From Nitrospirota bacterium (GTDB lineage: Bacteria; Nitrospirota; UBA9217): a DNA stretch of 7,009 bases. A program made the position numbers and the translations under genes. Below, piece by piece: positions 1 to 6,960 of this stretch; within the stretch, counting starts at the first letter, position 1; every line of letters begins with the position of its first letter. Where the stretch lies: NCBI GenBank assembly GCA_027456925.1, contig DAIDTZ010000352.1, positions 1-7,009 on the forward strand, read 5' to 3'. The notes beneath the pieces were generated by a model. That model worked only from the letters and a program-made list of their open reading frames with translations, was not told the origin of the DNA and searched no databases.

Positions 1-13
1 TGTTAACTTTTTT

Positions 14-49
14 ACGCTTTTGAAAGCAGATAAGCGTTTCTTTTTTTTT
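14..49 (+). terminator. Probable intrinsic terminator of an upstream gene
   Basis: ACGCTT at 14-19 can pair with AAGCGT at 32-37 across a 12-nt loop, followed by a T-rich tract (37-49) that includes nine consecutive T at 41-49. Hairpin plus T-tract is the standard Rho-independent arrangement and would end transcription of a gene left of the window. The stem is short and AT-containing, so it may be weak or act as an attenuator in front of the ATP synthase genes. No convincing -35/-10 pair is visible in the 68 nt before the first gene. Confidence 0.45.
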
Positions 50-68
50 GTGAGAGGCTCTCCCGATT

Positions 69-494
69 ATGATAGACATTAATGTCTCACTTCTTATCCA
101 ACTGGCCAACTTTATCGTGTTGTTCATCGTTCTGCACGCCATCCTTTTCAAACCTATCAGGCAGGTCATGCAGGAGCGCGAGCTGGGCATCAGTTCGGCT
201 TTCGGTTATGCGAAAACCGCGCAAGAGCGCATGCAGAACCTCCTGGGTGAGTATAACGCATCACTGGCCGAGGCAAAGCAGAAAGCCATGACCGCCTATA
301 ATTCCCTGTATCAGCAAGGCCTTGATGGGCAGCGCGACATGGTCGCGGCAGAACGGACAAAAGCCGGCGATATGCTCGACAAGGCGCGGGCGGAGATCGT
401 GACGGCATCGAGCACGGCCCGCGGCGACCTCAAGAAGGAAGCGGAGCGGTTGTCGCAGGACATCACCGCCAAGCTGCTCGGAAGGGCGGTGTAG
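69..494 (+). CDS. atpX: ATP synthase Fo subunit b' (second b-type stator subunit)
   Basis: Peripheral-stalk subunit of F-type ATP synthase. It is membrane-anchored at its N-terminus and reaches up to hold the F1 head still while the rotor turns. The 141-residue protein begins with one hydrophobic helix (about residues 5-28, containing the conserved LANFIVLF stretch with Asn14), then the basic FKPI turn typical of b/b' proteins. The rest is a long charged Ala/Glu/Lys/Arg-rich helix (about 35-138) suited to coiled-coil pairing with b. Unlike the next gene it has no N-terminal extension. The ATG start fits the family N-terminus exactly; a weak GAGAGG (52-57) lies 11 nt upstream. The stop is 6 nt before the b gene, so the two are surely co-transcribed. 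The symbol atpX is borrowed from organisms with separate b and b' genes; atpF or atpF' would serve equally. Confidence 0.9.
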   Translation: MIDINVSLLIQLANFIVLFIVLHAILFKPIRQVMQERELGISSAFGYAKTAQERMQNLLGEYNASLAEAKQKAMTAYNSLYQQGLDGQRDMVAAERTKAGDMLDKARAEIVTASSTARGDLKKEAERLSQDITAKLLGRAV

Positions 495-500
495 ATAATA

Positions 501-1097
501 ATGAAGAAGAGCGTGTTCAAAAAAATAGAACCGTTTCTGTACGGTTTGTCCGGTGTTCTTCTCGCGTCCCTGGCTTTTGCCGAGGAAGGTGCAGGTCACG
601 GCGGCGAGGAAGCGACGACTTTCATGGGCGACTGGTTGCCGCGTCTGGTCAATTTTGCCATTATTGCGGCGGTTGTCGTCTACTTCATGAGAAAGCCGGT
701 CCGTGATTTTTTCAAAAACCGTTCGGCCGAGATAGCAAAATCCATACAGGATTCGAAAGAAGCCAGGGAGCGCGCCGTGGCCGCCCTTGCGGACATGGAG
801 CGGAAGATCAAGGAGCTCGAGGCCGAGACCACAAGACTCATAGCCGACGCCCAGGCCCGCGGCGAGAAGGACAAGCAGGCCCTGGTCGAGGAAGGCAAAA
901 AAGTGGCCCAGGACATTCAAGCCCAGGTCAAGCAGGGGATTGATGTTGAAGTACAGAAGGCCAAAACCGCCCTGGCAGCCGAAGCTTCGATCCTTTCCCT
1001 GGACCTTGCGGAAGGCAAAATCAAGGAAAAGATCAGCAAACAGGACCACGAGCGTATTGTGAAGGAATATATCTCCAAAGTGGGAGGCAAAGGGTGA
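501..1097 (+). CDS. atpF: ATP synthase Fo subunit b with signal-peptide-like N-terminus
   Basis: Main stator subunit, pairing with b' to connect subunit a in the membrane to delta and alpha in F1. At 198 residues it is longer than the usual ~156-170 because of an N-terminal extension. That extension has a basic start (MKKSVFKK), a hydrophobic segment (about 12-25) and an Ala-Phe-Ala (25-27) before acidic residues, which looks like a cleavable signal peptide. The family's true membrane helix follows at about 46-63 (conserved LVNFAII with Asn51), then the RKPVRDFF basic turn (64-71) and a long charged coiled coil to the C-terminus. Cleavage after about residue 27 would leave a short periplasmic tail and an N-out helix. 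Such extensions occur in delta-proteobacterial b subunits (family knowledge). No strong ribosome site precedes the ATG, so translation may depend on coupling to b'. The TGA overlaps the next gene's GTG by 4 nt. Confidence 0.93.
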   Translation: MKKSVFKKIEPFLYGLSGVLLASLAFAEEGAGHGGEEATTFMGDWLPRLVNFAIIAAVVVYFMRKPVRDFFKNRSAEIAKSIQDSKEARERAVAALADMERKIKELEAETTRLIADAQARGEKDKQALVEEGKKVAQDIQAQVKQGIDVEVQKAKTALAAEASILSLDLAEGKIKEKISKQDHERIVKEYISKVGGKG

Positions 1098-1630
1098 TTC
1101 GGACCATAGCGAAGAGATATGCCAGTGCCCTCGTGGAGCTTGCTGAGGAAAAGAAGGCCATTGACAAGATCAAGGCGGACATGGCGGCATTCGTCGCTGC
1201 CGTGGATTCCCAGTCTGCCATGCAGAAGCTGTTTGCCAGCCCGGTCTTTACGCCGGAGCAGAAAAAAGCGGTTATTCAGGAACTGGCGGGAAAGCTGAAT
1301 ATGCAGCCGATTTCCCAGCGGTTTGTGGAGTATCTGGCGGAAAAAGGCAGGATCAGATACGTCAAGGACGTCTATGAGGCGTTTTTGGACATTCTCTCCG
1401 AGCGCCAGAACCGCGCCGCCGTGCGGCTCACCACGGCTGAGTCTCTCAACAACGACGACTTGGCGGACATCAAAAAGAAGCTTGAGGCGCTGACCGGCAA
1501 GCAGGTGGACATCGATTCGAGCGTGGACGCAACGCTCATCGGCGGGGCGCGGGCCCAGATCGGGAGTGTTATCTACGACGGGACCATTAAAAACCAGCTC
1601 GACAAGATGCGCAGTCAATTAATGAACTAA
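1094..1630 (+). CDS. atpH: ATP synthase F1 subunit delta (OSCP-type)
   Basis: Caps the alpha3beta3 hexamer and fastens the peripheral stalk to it. The 178 residues match the family length. The N-terminal helical-bundle domain (about 1-105) carries the conserved AKRYASAL (6-13) and the EYLAEKGRI region (79-87). The C-terminal domain includes IGGARAQIGSVIYDG (149-163), the conserved glycine-containing delta signature, followed by a terminal helix. The start is GTG, not ATG: it overlaps the b stop as GTGA, and a good GGGAGG (1082-1087) sits 6 nt upstream. The reading frame also begins exactly at the family's usual (M)IRTIAKRYA-type N-terminus. This is the last gene of the tightly packed block; a 101-nt gap with a repeat hairpin separates it from atpA. 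Confidence 0.94.
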   Translation: MIRTIAKRYASALVELAEEKKAIDKIKADMAAFVAAVDSQSAMQKLFASPVFTPEQKKAVIQELAGKLNMQPISQRFVEYLAEKGRIRYVKDVYEAFLDILSERQNRAAVRLTTAESLNNDDLADIKKKLEALTGKQVDIDSSVDATLIGGARAQIGSVIYDGTIKNQLDKMRSQLMN

Positions 1631-1635
1631 TAAAC

Positions 1636-1714
1636 CAGAAGTCAGAACTCAGAAGACAGAAGTCGGAAAACCCATGCTTTTGTCTGTCCTCTGTCATCTG
1701 TCCTCTGTCATCTG
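1636..1714. repeat. Heptamer-phased inverted repeat in atpH-atpA gap
   Basis: The left arm (1636-1664) is four tandem 7-mers of the form CAGAAGT (variants CAGAACT, CAGAAGA) plus one base. The right arm (1681-1714), read on the - strand, is again 7-mers: CAGATGA alternating with CAGAGGA. Pairing 1636-1664 with 1686-1714 gives 21 matches in 29 positions around a 21-nt loop, so the transcript can form a long imperfect hairpin. It ends 3 nt before the atpA ribosome-binding site. No coding potential is seen. It resembles heptameric short tandem intergenic repeats described in cyanobacteria; the function is unknown. Confidence 0.85.
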
Positions 1715-1731
1715 ACCAAAGGAGTTAAACG

Positions 1732-3240
<1,509 letters not shown>

Positions 3241-3243
3241 CTT

Positions 3244-3310
3244 CAGTTCATAGTTTTGAGTTATGAGTTTTGAGTTAACTAAAAACTAAAAACTGGAAAC
3301 TTAAAACTTA
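3244..3310. repeat. Heptamer-phased inverted repeat in atpA-atpG gap
   Basis: The left arm (3244-3278) is five 7-mers of the type GAGTTTT/GAGTTAT. The right arm (3277-3310) is 7-mers of the type AACTAAA/AACTTAA, which is the same motif on the other strand. Folding the arms together matches 24 of 33 positions around the central GTTAAC (3274-3279). The right arm ends at the first base of the AGGA (3310-3313) used by atpG, so a folded transcript could partly hide that site. The motif is unrelated in sequence to the one before atpA but has the same 7-nt period. Confidence 0.85.
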
Positions 3311-3322
3311 GGAATTACTCAT

Positions 3323-4189
3323 ATGCCCAGCTTAAGAGATATTAAAAGAAAGATCACGAGCATCAAAAAGACCCAGCAGATCACCAAGGCCATGAAGATG
3401 GTGGCTGCGGCGAAGCTTCGGCGGGCACAGGACCGCGTGATCGCGGCTCGTCCCTACTCGCGAAAGATGCTGGCGGTCATCGCAAACCTGGCGGGCCGCG
3501 TGGAGCGGGCGCAGCACCCTCTCCTGGCCAAGCGGGAACCGAAACAGGTAAAGCTTCTTGTGCTGACATCGGACCGCGGGCTCTGCGGCGCCTATAATAC
3601 CAATATCCTGCGTAAGGCCGTTGAGACGGTTAAGGAGTTCCAGGCACAGGGCAAGGAAGTAAAGGTCAACGTCGTTGGCCGCAAAGGACGTGACTTCTTC
3701 CGGAAACGCTCCGGGTACACGCTCGGCAAGGTGTGGTCCGATCTCGGCATGATCGATTATGAGAAGGCTGCTGATGTCGGCAAGAACATTGTCGAGCGTT
3801 TTGCCGCCGGAGAGACCGACGAAGTCTATCTCCTGTACAACGAGTTCAAGAGCGTGATGCAGCAGAAAGTGACGCTTGAGAAACTTCTGCCCGTGGAACC
3901 GCCCATGGAAGCCGATCCGTTTATGGCTGCTGTCGATTATCTGTACGAGCCGAGTCCGGAAGTTATCCTTGGCTCCATCCTGCCGAAGCACGTCGAGGTG
4001 CAGGTTTACCGCGCGATGCTCGAAAGCCAGGCCAGCGAAATGGGCGCGAAAATGACGGCCATGGACTCCGCTACGCGGAATGCGAAGGATATGATAGAAC
4101 GATATACGCTGAAGTACAACAAGCAGCGTCAGGCCGCGATCACCAAGGAAATATCCGAGATCGTGGGCGGAGCAGAGGCGCTGAAATAA
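3323..4189 (+). CDS. atpG: ATP synthase F1 subunit gamma
   Basis: Central rotor shaft of the synthase. Its N- and C-terminal helices form the coiled coil inside the alpha3beta3 ring, and its globular part sits on epsilon and the c-ring. The 288 residues match the family. The N-terminal helix starts with the classic MPSLRDIKRKITSIK and continues through TKAMKMVAAAKLRRAQ. SDRGLCGAYN (83-92) is the conserved core motif of the Rossmann-like domain. The C-terminal helix ends with ITKEISEIVGGAEAL (273-287), the gamma signature. No extra regulatory loop of the chloroplast redox type is apparent. The ATG is preceded by AGGA (3310-3313) at 9 nt, a modest site that abuts the repeat. Confidence 0.97.
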   Translation: MPSLRDIKRKITSIKKTQQITKAMKMVAAAKLRRAQDRVIAARPYSRKMLAVIANLAGRVERAQHPLLAKREPKQVKLLVLTSDRGLCGAYNTNILRKAVETVKEFQAQGKEVKVNVVGRKGRDFFRKRSGYTLGKVWSDLGMIDYEKAADVGKNIVERFAAGETDEVYLLYNEFKSVMQQKVTLEKLLPVEPPMEADPFMAAVDYLYEPSPEVILGSILPKHVEVQVYRAMLESQASEMGAKMTAMDSATRNAKDMIERYTLKYNKQRQAAITKEISEIVGGAEALK

Positions 4190-4192
4190 TTC

Positions 4193-4227
4193 AATTAAAA
4201 ATTAAGAATTAATAATTCGTAATTGCT
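4193..4227. repeat. AATT-type heptamer array in atpG-atpD gap
   Basis: Five consecutive 7-mers each begin with AATT: AATTAAA, AATTAAG, AATTAAT, AATTCGT and AATTGCT. Because AATT is its own reverse complement, a single array is already partly self-complementary and needs no separate mirrored arm. It fills most of the 58-nt gap and lies 9 nt before the AGGGGG (4237-4242) that serves atpD. It is markedly more AT-rich than the flanking genes. Confidence 0.75.
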
Positions 4228-4247
4228 GTATTCTACAGGGGGTTACA

Positions 4248-5669
4248 ATGAGCACAGGAAAAATAGTACAGGTGATGGGTGCGGTGGTGGACTGCGAGTT
4301 CCCCGTCGGCAACCTTCCCCATTTGATGAACGCGCTCAGGATCGATCAGGCAGCGGACAAAAATCTGGGAACACCCGAGACCCATCTGACGCTTGAGGTG
4401 GCGCTCCACCTCGGAGAGAACCGGGTGCGTACCGTGGCCATGTCCTCTACGGACGGTCTCATGCGCGGCATGAAGGTCAGTGACACCGGCAAGGCCATTT
4501 CAATGCCCGTGGGCAAAGAAGTGCTCGGCCGCATCATGAACGTCATCGGCGAGCCCGTGGACGAGCTCGGCGCGATTACTACGAAGGATACGCTGCCGAT
4601 TCATCGCCCTGCCCCGATGCTCGAAGAACTGGACCCCACGAAGCAGCTCTTCGAAACCGGCATCAAGGTCATTGACCTCCTCGCGCCCTACACGAAGGGT
4701 GGAAAGACGGGTCTCTTCGGCGGTGCCGGCGTGGGCAAAACCGTTCTTATCATGGAACTGATCAACAACGTGGCCAAACAGCACGGCGGCTACTCCGTGT
4801 TCGCGGGCGTGGGTGAACGTACCCGTGAAGGAAACGATCTCTGGGCCGAAATGAAGGAGTCGGGAGTTATCAACAGAACCGCCCTTGTCTACGGCCAGAT
4901 GAACGAGCCGCCGGGAGCCAGACTACGCGTTGCGCTGTCCGCCCTGACCGTTGCCGAGTATTTCTGCGACACCATGGGTCAGGACGTGCTTCTGTTCGTT
5001 GACAACATATTCCGCTTTACGCAGGCGGGTTCGGAAGTGTCGGCCCTCCTTGGACGCATGCCGTCGGCCGTGGGATATCAGCCCACGCTTGGTACGGAAA
5101 TGGGCGCTCTCCAGGAGCGGATCACCTCCACGAAGAAAGGGTCCATCACCTCGGTGCAGGCCATCTACGTGCCTGCCGACGATTTGACGGACCCGGCGCC
5201 GGCAACAGCGTTCGCGCACCTCGATGCAACGACCGTGCTTTCGCGCCAGATCTCGGAACTCGGCATTTATCCGGCCGTGGACCCGCTCGACTCGACGTCC
5301 CGCATCATGGATCCCCACATCGTTGGAGAAGAGCATTACTCGGTAGCGCAGCGGGTGCAGCTCGTGCTCCAGCGTTATAAAGAACTCCAGGACATCATCG
5401 CGATCCTGGGTATGGACGAACTTTCGGACGAGGACAAGCTCACCGTGTCCCGCGCCAGAAAGATCCAGCGCTTCCTGTCGCAGCCCTTCCAGGTGGCGGA
5501 AGCATTCACCGGGACTCCCGGCAAATACGTGCCGCTTAAGGAGACCATCAAGGGGTTCAAGGAAGTCGTGGACGGGAAAATGGACGACATTCCCGAGCAG
5601 GCCTTCTACATGGTCGGTCCTATCGAGGAAGTGATCGCGAAAGCGGAGCAACTCGGTTATAAGCGGTAA
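4248..5669 (+). CDS. atpD: ATP synthase F1 subunit beta (catalytic)
   Basis: Catalytic subunit making ATP from ADP and phosphate at the alpha/beta interface. The 473 residues match the family. The N-terminal barrel domain (about 1-80) is followed by P-loop GGAGVGKT (158-165), the catalytic glutamate in GERTREGNDL (Glu190), Walker-B LLFVDNIFRF (248-257, Asp252) and the family signature PAVDPLDSTS (342-351). The C-terminal lever motif appears as DELSDED (390-396) instead of the common DELSEED, a conservative change where epsilon makes contact. Cys16 and Cys240 fall where other beta proteins, as I recall them, usually have Val and Arg (AEYFRD); these are unlikely to affect catalysis. The start is supported by AGGGGG (4237-4242), 5 nt upstream, and by the typical MSTGKIVQVMGAVVD opening. 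Confidence 0.98.
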   Translation: MSTGKIVQVMGAVVDCEFPVGNLPHLMNALRIDQAADKNLGTPETHLTLEVALHLGENRVRTVAMSSTDGLMRGMKVSDTGKAISMPVGKEVLGRIMNVIGEPVDELGAITTKDTLPIHRPAPMLEELDPTKQLFETGIKVIDLLAPYTKGGKTGLFGGAGVGKTVLIMELINNVAKQHGGYSVFAGVGERTREGNDLWAEMKESGVINRTALVYGQMNEPPGARLRVALSALTVAEYFCDTMGQDVLLFVDNIFRFTQAGSEVSALLGRMPSAVGYQPTLGTEMGALQERITSTKKGSITSVQAIYVPADDLTDPAPATAFAHLDATTVLSRQISELGIYPAVDPLDSTSRIMDPHIVGEEHYSVAQRVQLVLQRYKELQDIIAILGMDELSDEDKLTVSRARKIQRFLSQPFQVAEAFTGTPGKYVPLKETIKGFKEVVDGKMDDIPEQAFYMVGPIEEVIAKAEQLGYKR

Positions 5670-5677
5670 TTAAGAAC

Positions 5678-5735
5678 GATCCAAGATGCAGGATGGGGGC
5701 TTGATTTCTATCATGGATCATGCATTATGCATCGG
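5678..5735. repeat. Heptamer-phased inverted repeat in atpD-atpC gap
   Basis: The left arm has three 7-mers (GATCCAA, GATGCAG, GATGGGG; 5678-5698). The right arm has ATCATGG, ATCATGC and ATTATGC, then ATCGG (5710-5735), which is the same motif on the other strand. Pairing 5677-5694 with 5717-5734 gives 14 matches of 18 around a 22-nt loop. The right arm ends 12 nt before the first possible atpC start, where no ribosome-binding site is seen. Confidence 0.75.
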
Positions 5736-5747
5736 TTTATCAGTTAA

Positions 5748-6197
5748 ATGACTGAAGATTGGAAAAAGAACATGGTCGCTGAAAAAGGAAAAATGCTTCT
5801 CGAGATTGTTGCGCCGAGCCGCCAGGTAGTTCGCTCGGAGCGCGTTGACGAAGTGATTGCCCCGGGCAGTGAGGGCGAGTTCGGCGTTCTGCCCGGCCAT
5901 ACTCCCTTTCTGACGGCGCTTAAAGTAGGCATGCTCTCCTACCGGGAGGCCGCGGAGTGGCACCATCTTGCCGTCGACTGGGGATACGCCGAGGTAGGAC
6001 CGGACCGTGTGATCATTCTCGCCGAGGGAGCCGACCGTGCTGTTGATATTGATATTGCCGAGGCCCGGCAGGCGAAAGAGCGGGCCGAAAAGGCCTTGAG
6101 TGAAAAACTCGAGCACGCTGATTACGAGAAGAACCGCATCGAGTTGCTCCGCGCAATGATCAGGATCCAGGTGGCTGAGAAGCATGGTCAGAAATAA
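5748..6197 (+). CDS. atpC: ATP synthase F1 subunit epsilon
   Basis: Rotor-stalk subunit linking gamma to the c-ring; in many bacteria it also inhibits ATP hydrolysis. An N-terminal beta-sandwich (about 16-100) carries the conserved GEFGVLPGHTP (43-53). The C-terminal helical hairpin is about 103-146, rich in Ala, Glu, Arg and Lys. Lined up by RAMIRIQVAE with the thermophilic Bacillus protein, its ATP-binding motif IDxxRA corresponds here to ADYEKN, so ATP sensing of that kind is doubtful (inference). The start is uncertain. ATG 5748 gives 149 residues but has no ribosome-binding site. ATG 5772 (141 residues, GGA at 5761-5763) and ATG 5793 (134 residues, AAAGGAA at 5784-5790) are closer to the usual length and to the family N-terminus (MLLEIVAPSR). 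The last F1 gene of the operon. Confidence 0.94.
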   Translation: MTEDWKKNMVAEKGKMLLEIVAPSRQVVRSERVDEVIAPGSEGEFGVLPGHTPFLTALKVGMLSYREAAEWHHLAVDWGYAEVGPDRVIILAEGADRAVDIDIAEARQAKERAEKALSEKLEHADYEKNRIELLRAMIRIQVAEKHGQK

Positions 6198-6225
6198 TTC
6201 ACGGTCGAACGATCGTGTGCACCGG

Positions 6226-6256
6226 AAGCGGCTCCGAATTGCGGGGCCGCTTTTTT
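6226..6256 (+). terminator. Intrinsic terminator of the ATP synthase operon
   Basis: AAGCGGC at 6226-6232 pairs perfectly with GCCGCTT at 6246-6252. The stem continues through one G-U pair and two C-G pairs (6233-6235 with 6243-6245), and the T-run is 6251-6256. This gives a 10-bp GC-rich stem with a small loop (6236-6242) followed by six T. It sits 28 nt after the atpC stop, so it closes the operon and separates it from the regulator gene. Confidence 0.9.
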
Positions 6257-6273
6257 ATTGACCCTCTCTCGAA

Positions 6274-6290
6274 CGCCGCGTTCCGCGGCG
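6274..6290. repeat. Perfect GC-rich palindrome, 7-bp stem and 3-nt loop
   Basis: CGCCGCG (6274-6280), TTC, then CGCGGCG (6284-6290) is an exact inverted repeat 18 nt after the operon terminator. No T-tract follows on the + strand, and on the - strand the continuation is GTTCGAGAGAGG, also not T-rich, so it is not an obvious terminator. It could be a secondary pause or transcript-end stabiliser, or a remnant of a small dispersed repeat. The remaining gap to about 6433 shows no gene, RNA or repeat that I can recognise. Confidence 0.6.
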
Positions 6291-6433
6291 GAGCTTCGTC
6301 ATTCCCACGGATCTTCCCGGAGTCTATCTTGCTGTCACGCCGTGATCATCACAACGACAATTTGTTATTGTGTACATAGGATAATTTTGACATAGTTGTA
6401 AACATTGCGCGGCAACGACGATAAGAAAAGGAC

Positions 6434-6463
6434 TTGACACGCCGCCTCTGTATAAATTATAAT
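6434..6463 (+). promoter_or_regulatory. Sigma-70-type promoter of the PerR-like gene
   Basis: TTGACA (6434-6439) and TATAAT (6458-6463), both exact consensus hexamers, are separated by 18 nt. Transcription should start near 6469-6472, only about 5-8 nt before the first ATG of the regulator, so the mRNA would have a very short leader. The -10 hexamer lies inside the Per box, so repressor binding would block polymerase. Confidence 0.85.
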
Positions 6464-6471
6464 CATTCTAA
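6457..6471. promoter_or_regulatory. Per box (PerR operator) overlapping the -10 element
   Basis: TTATAATCATTCTAA matches the Bacillus Per box consensus TTATAATNATTATAA at every defined position but one (C for A in the right half). The 7-1-7 dyad covers the -10 element and the predicted transcription start. Its position just before a gene encoding a PerR-type protein points to negative autoregulation relieved by peroxide (inference from the B. subtilis paradigm). Confidence 0.8.
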
Positions 6472-6476
6472 GCATT

Positions 6477-6911
6477 ATGCGTCTCCACGATATGAAACAA
6501 ATTCAAAAAAAGAACGAGGGAACGCGGTTCAAACGGACCCCTCAACGGCTCGCCATCCTGGAATATCTGGAAGGAAACACGTCTCATCCCTCGGCGGAAG
6601 ACATATTCCGGGTCGTGTCGAAGCGCTACCAGTCCATGTCCTTTGCCACGGTCTATAATACCTTGAATACGCTCACCAGGGCGGGGGAACTCAGGGAACT
6701 GACGATCGATCCGGAACGAAAACGGTACGATCCGGATATTAGCCGACATCATCATCTCATATGCGTTCTATGCGGCAAGATCGTCGACATCCCGGAAAAA
6801 ATCGGCGTTGAGCTGCCGAAAGACATGGCGGAGCACTTCGTTCTTCTGGGGCACCATATCGAATTTTACGGGCACTGCTCGTCCTGCCGGAAGAAGAATA
6901 AAGAGAAGTGA
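6477..6911 (+). CDS. perR: Fur-family peroxide-sensing repressor, PerR type
   Basis: DNA-binding metalloregulator expected to repress peroxide/oxygen-defence genes when loaded with Fe2+ or Mn2+, and to lose DNA binding when peroxide oxidises its metal-ligand histidines. The 144-residue protein has a winged helix (about 15-85) with TPQRLAILEYL (21-31) and recognition helix SFATVYNTLNTL (55-66). The regulatory-metal ligands of B. subtilis PerR are all present at the same numbers: His37, Asp85, His91, His93 and Asp104. Asp104 (KIVDI) is the PerR-type residue; Fur usually has Glu there. Structural zinc ligands are Cys96-x2-Cys99 and Cys134-x2-Cys137. An alternative ATG at 6492 would give 139 residues; neither start has a visible ribosome site, and the first keeps the B. 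subtilis residue numbering. It is transcribed from its own promoter with a Per box. A flavodiiron-like gene follows 49 nt downstream, probably co-transcribed. Confidence 0.9.
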   Translation: MRLHDMKQIQKKNEGTRFKRTPQRLAILEYLEGNTSHPSAEDIFRVVSKRYQSMSFATVYNTLNTLTRAGELRELTIDPERKRYDPDISRHHHLICVLCGKIVDIPEKIGVELPKDMAEHFVLLGHHIEFYGHCSSCRKKNKEK

Positions 6912-6960
6912 CGCTGTCCCCGCGGTTTCAAATACCGACAACTAGCACCAGCAGGCTGTT

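Noticed and set aside
52..62. Small dyad GAGAG-G-CTCTC before the b' gene
   Set aside because: The arm is too short to support an operator call; noted only because the weak ribosome site lies within it.
261..1049. 262-residue - strand open frame over the b' and b genes
   Set aside because: Shadow of two well-recognised stator genes; composition is low-complexity and no family resemblance is seen.
1636..1714. Possible CRISPR array
   Set aside because: Units are only 7 nt, contiguous without spacers and mirrored; this is a tandem/inverted repeat, not CRISPR.
4923..5651. 242-residue - strand open frame over atpD
   Set aside because: Antisense to a fully conserved beta subunit; a His/Arg-rich shadow product.
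5727..5747. Six-codon mini-frame (MHRFIS) ending in TAA directly before ATG 5748
   Set aside because: It falls inside the repeat arm and has no ribosome site; the adjacency of stop and start is probably chance.
6294..6312. TTCGTCATTCCCACGG, reminiscent of a common dispersed CGTCATTCCC repeat end
   Set aside because: Only a short partial resemblance, and no complementary GGGAAT arm follows; not enough to call a repeat.
6357..6371. Small inverted repeat ACAAT-5 nt-ATTGT
   Set aside because: A 5-bp arm in AT-rich DNA is expected by chance; no matching operator family recognised.
6387..6392. Second TTGACA upstream of the PerR-like gene
   Set aside because: No acceptable -10 element occurs 16-19 nt downstream, so it does not form a promoter.
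6434..6658. 74-residue + frame starting within the -35 element
   Set aside because: It begins at the promoter and overlaps the PerR-like gene in another frame; not a credible gene.
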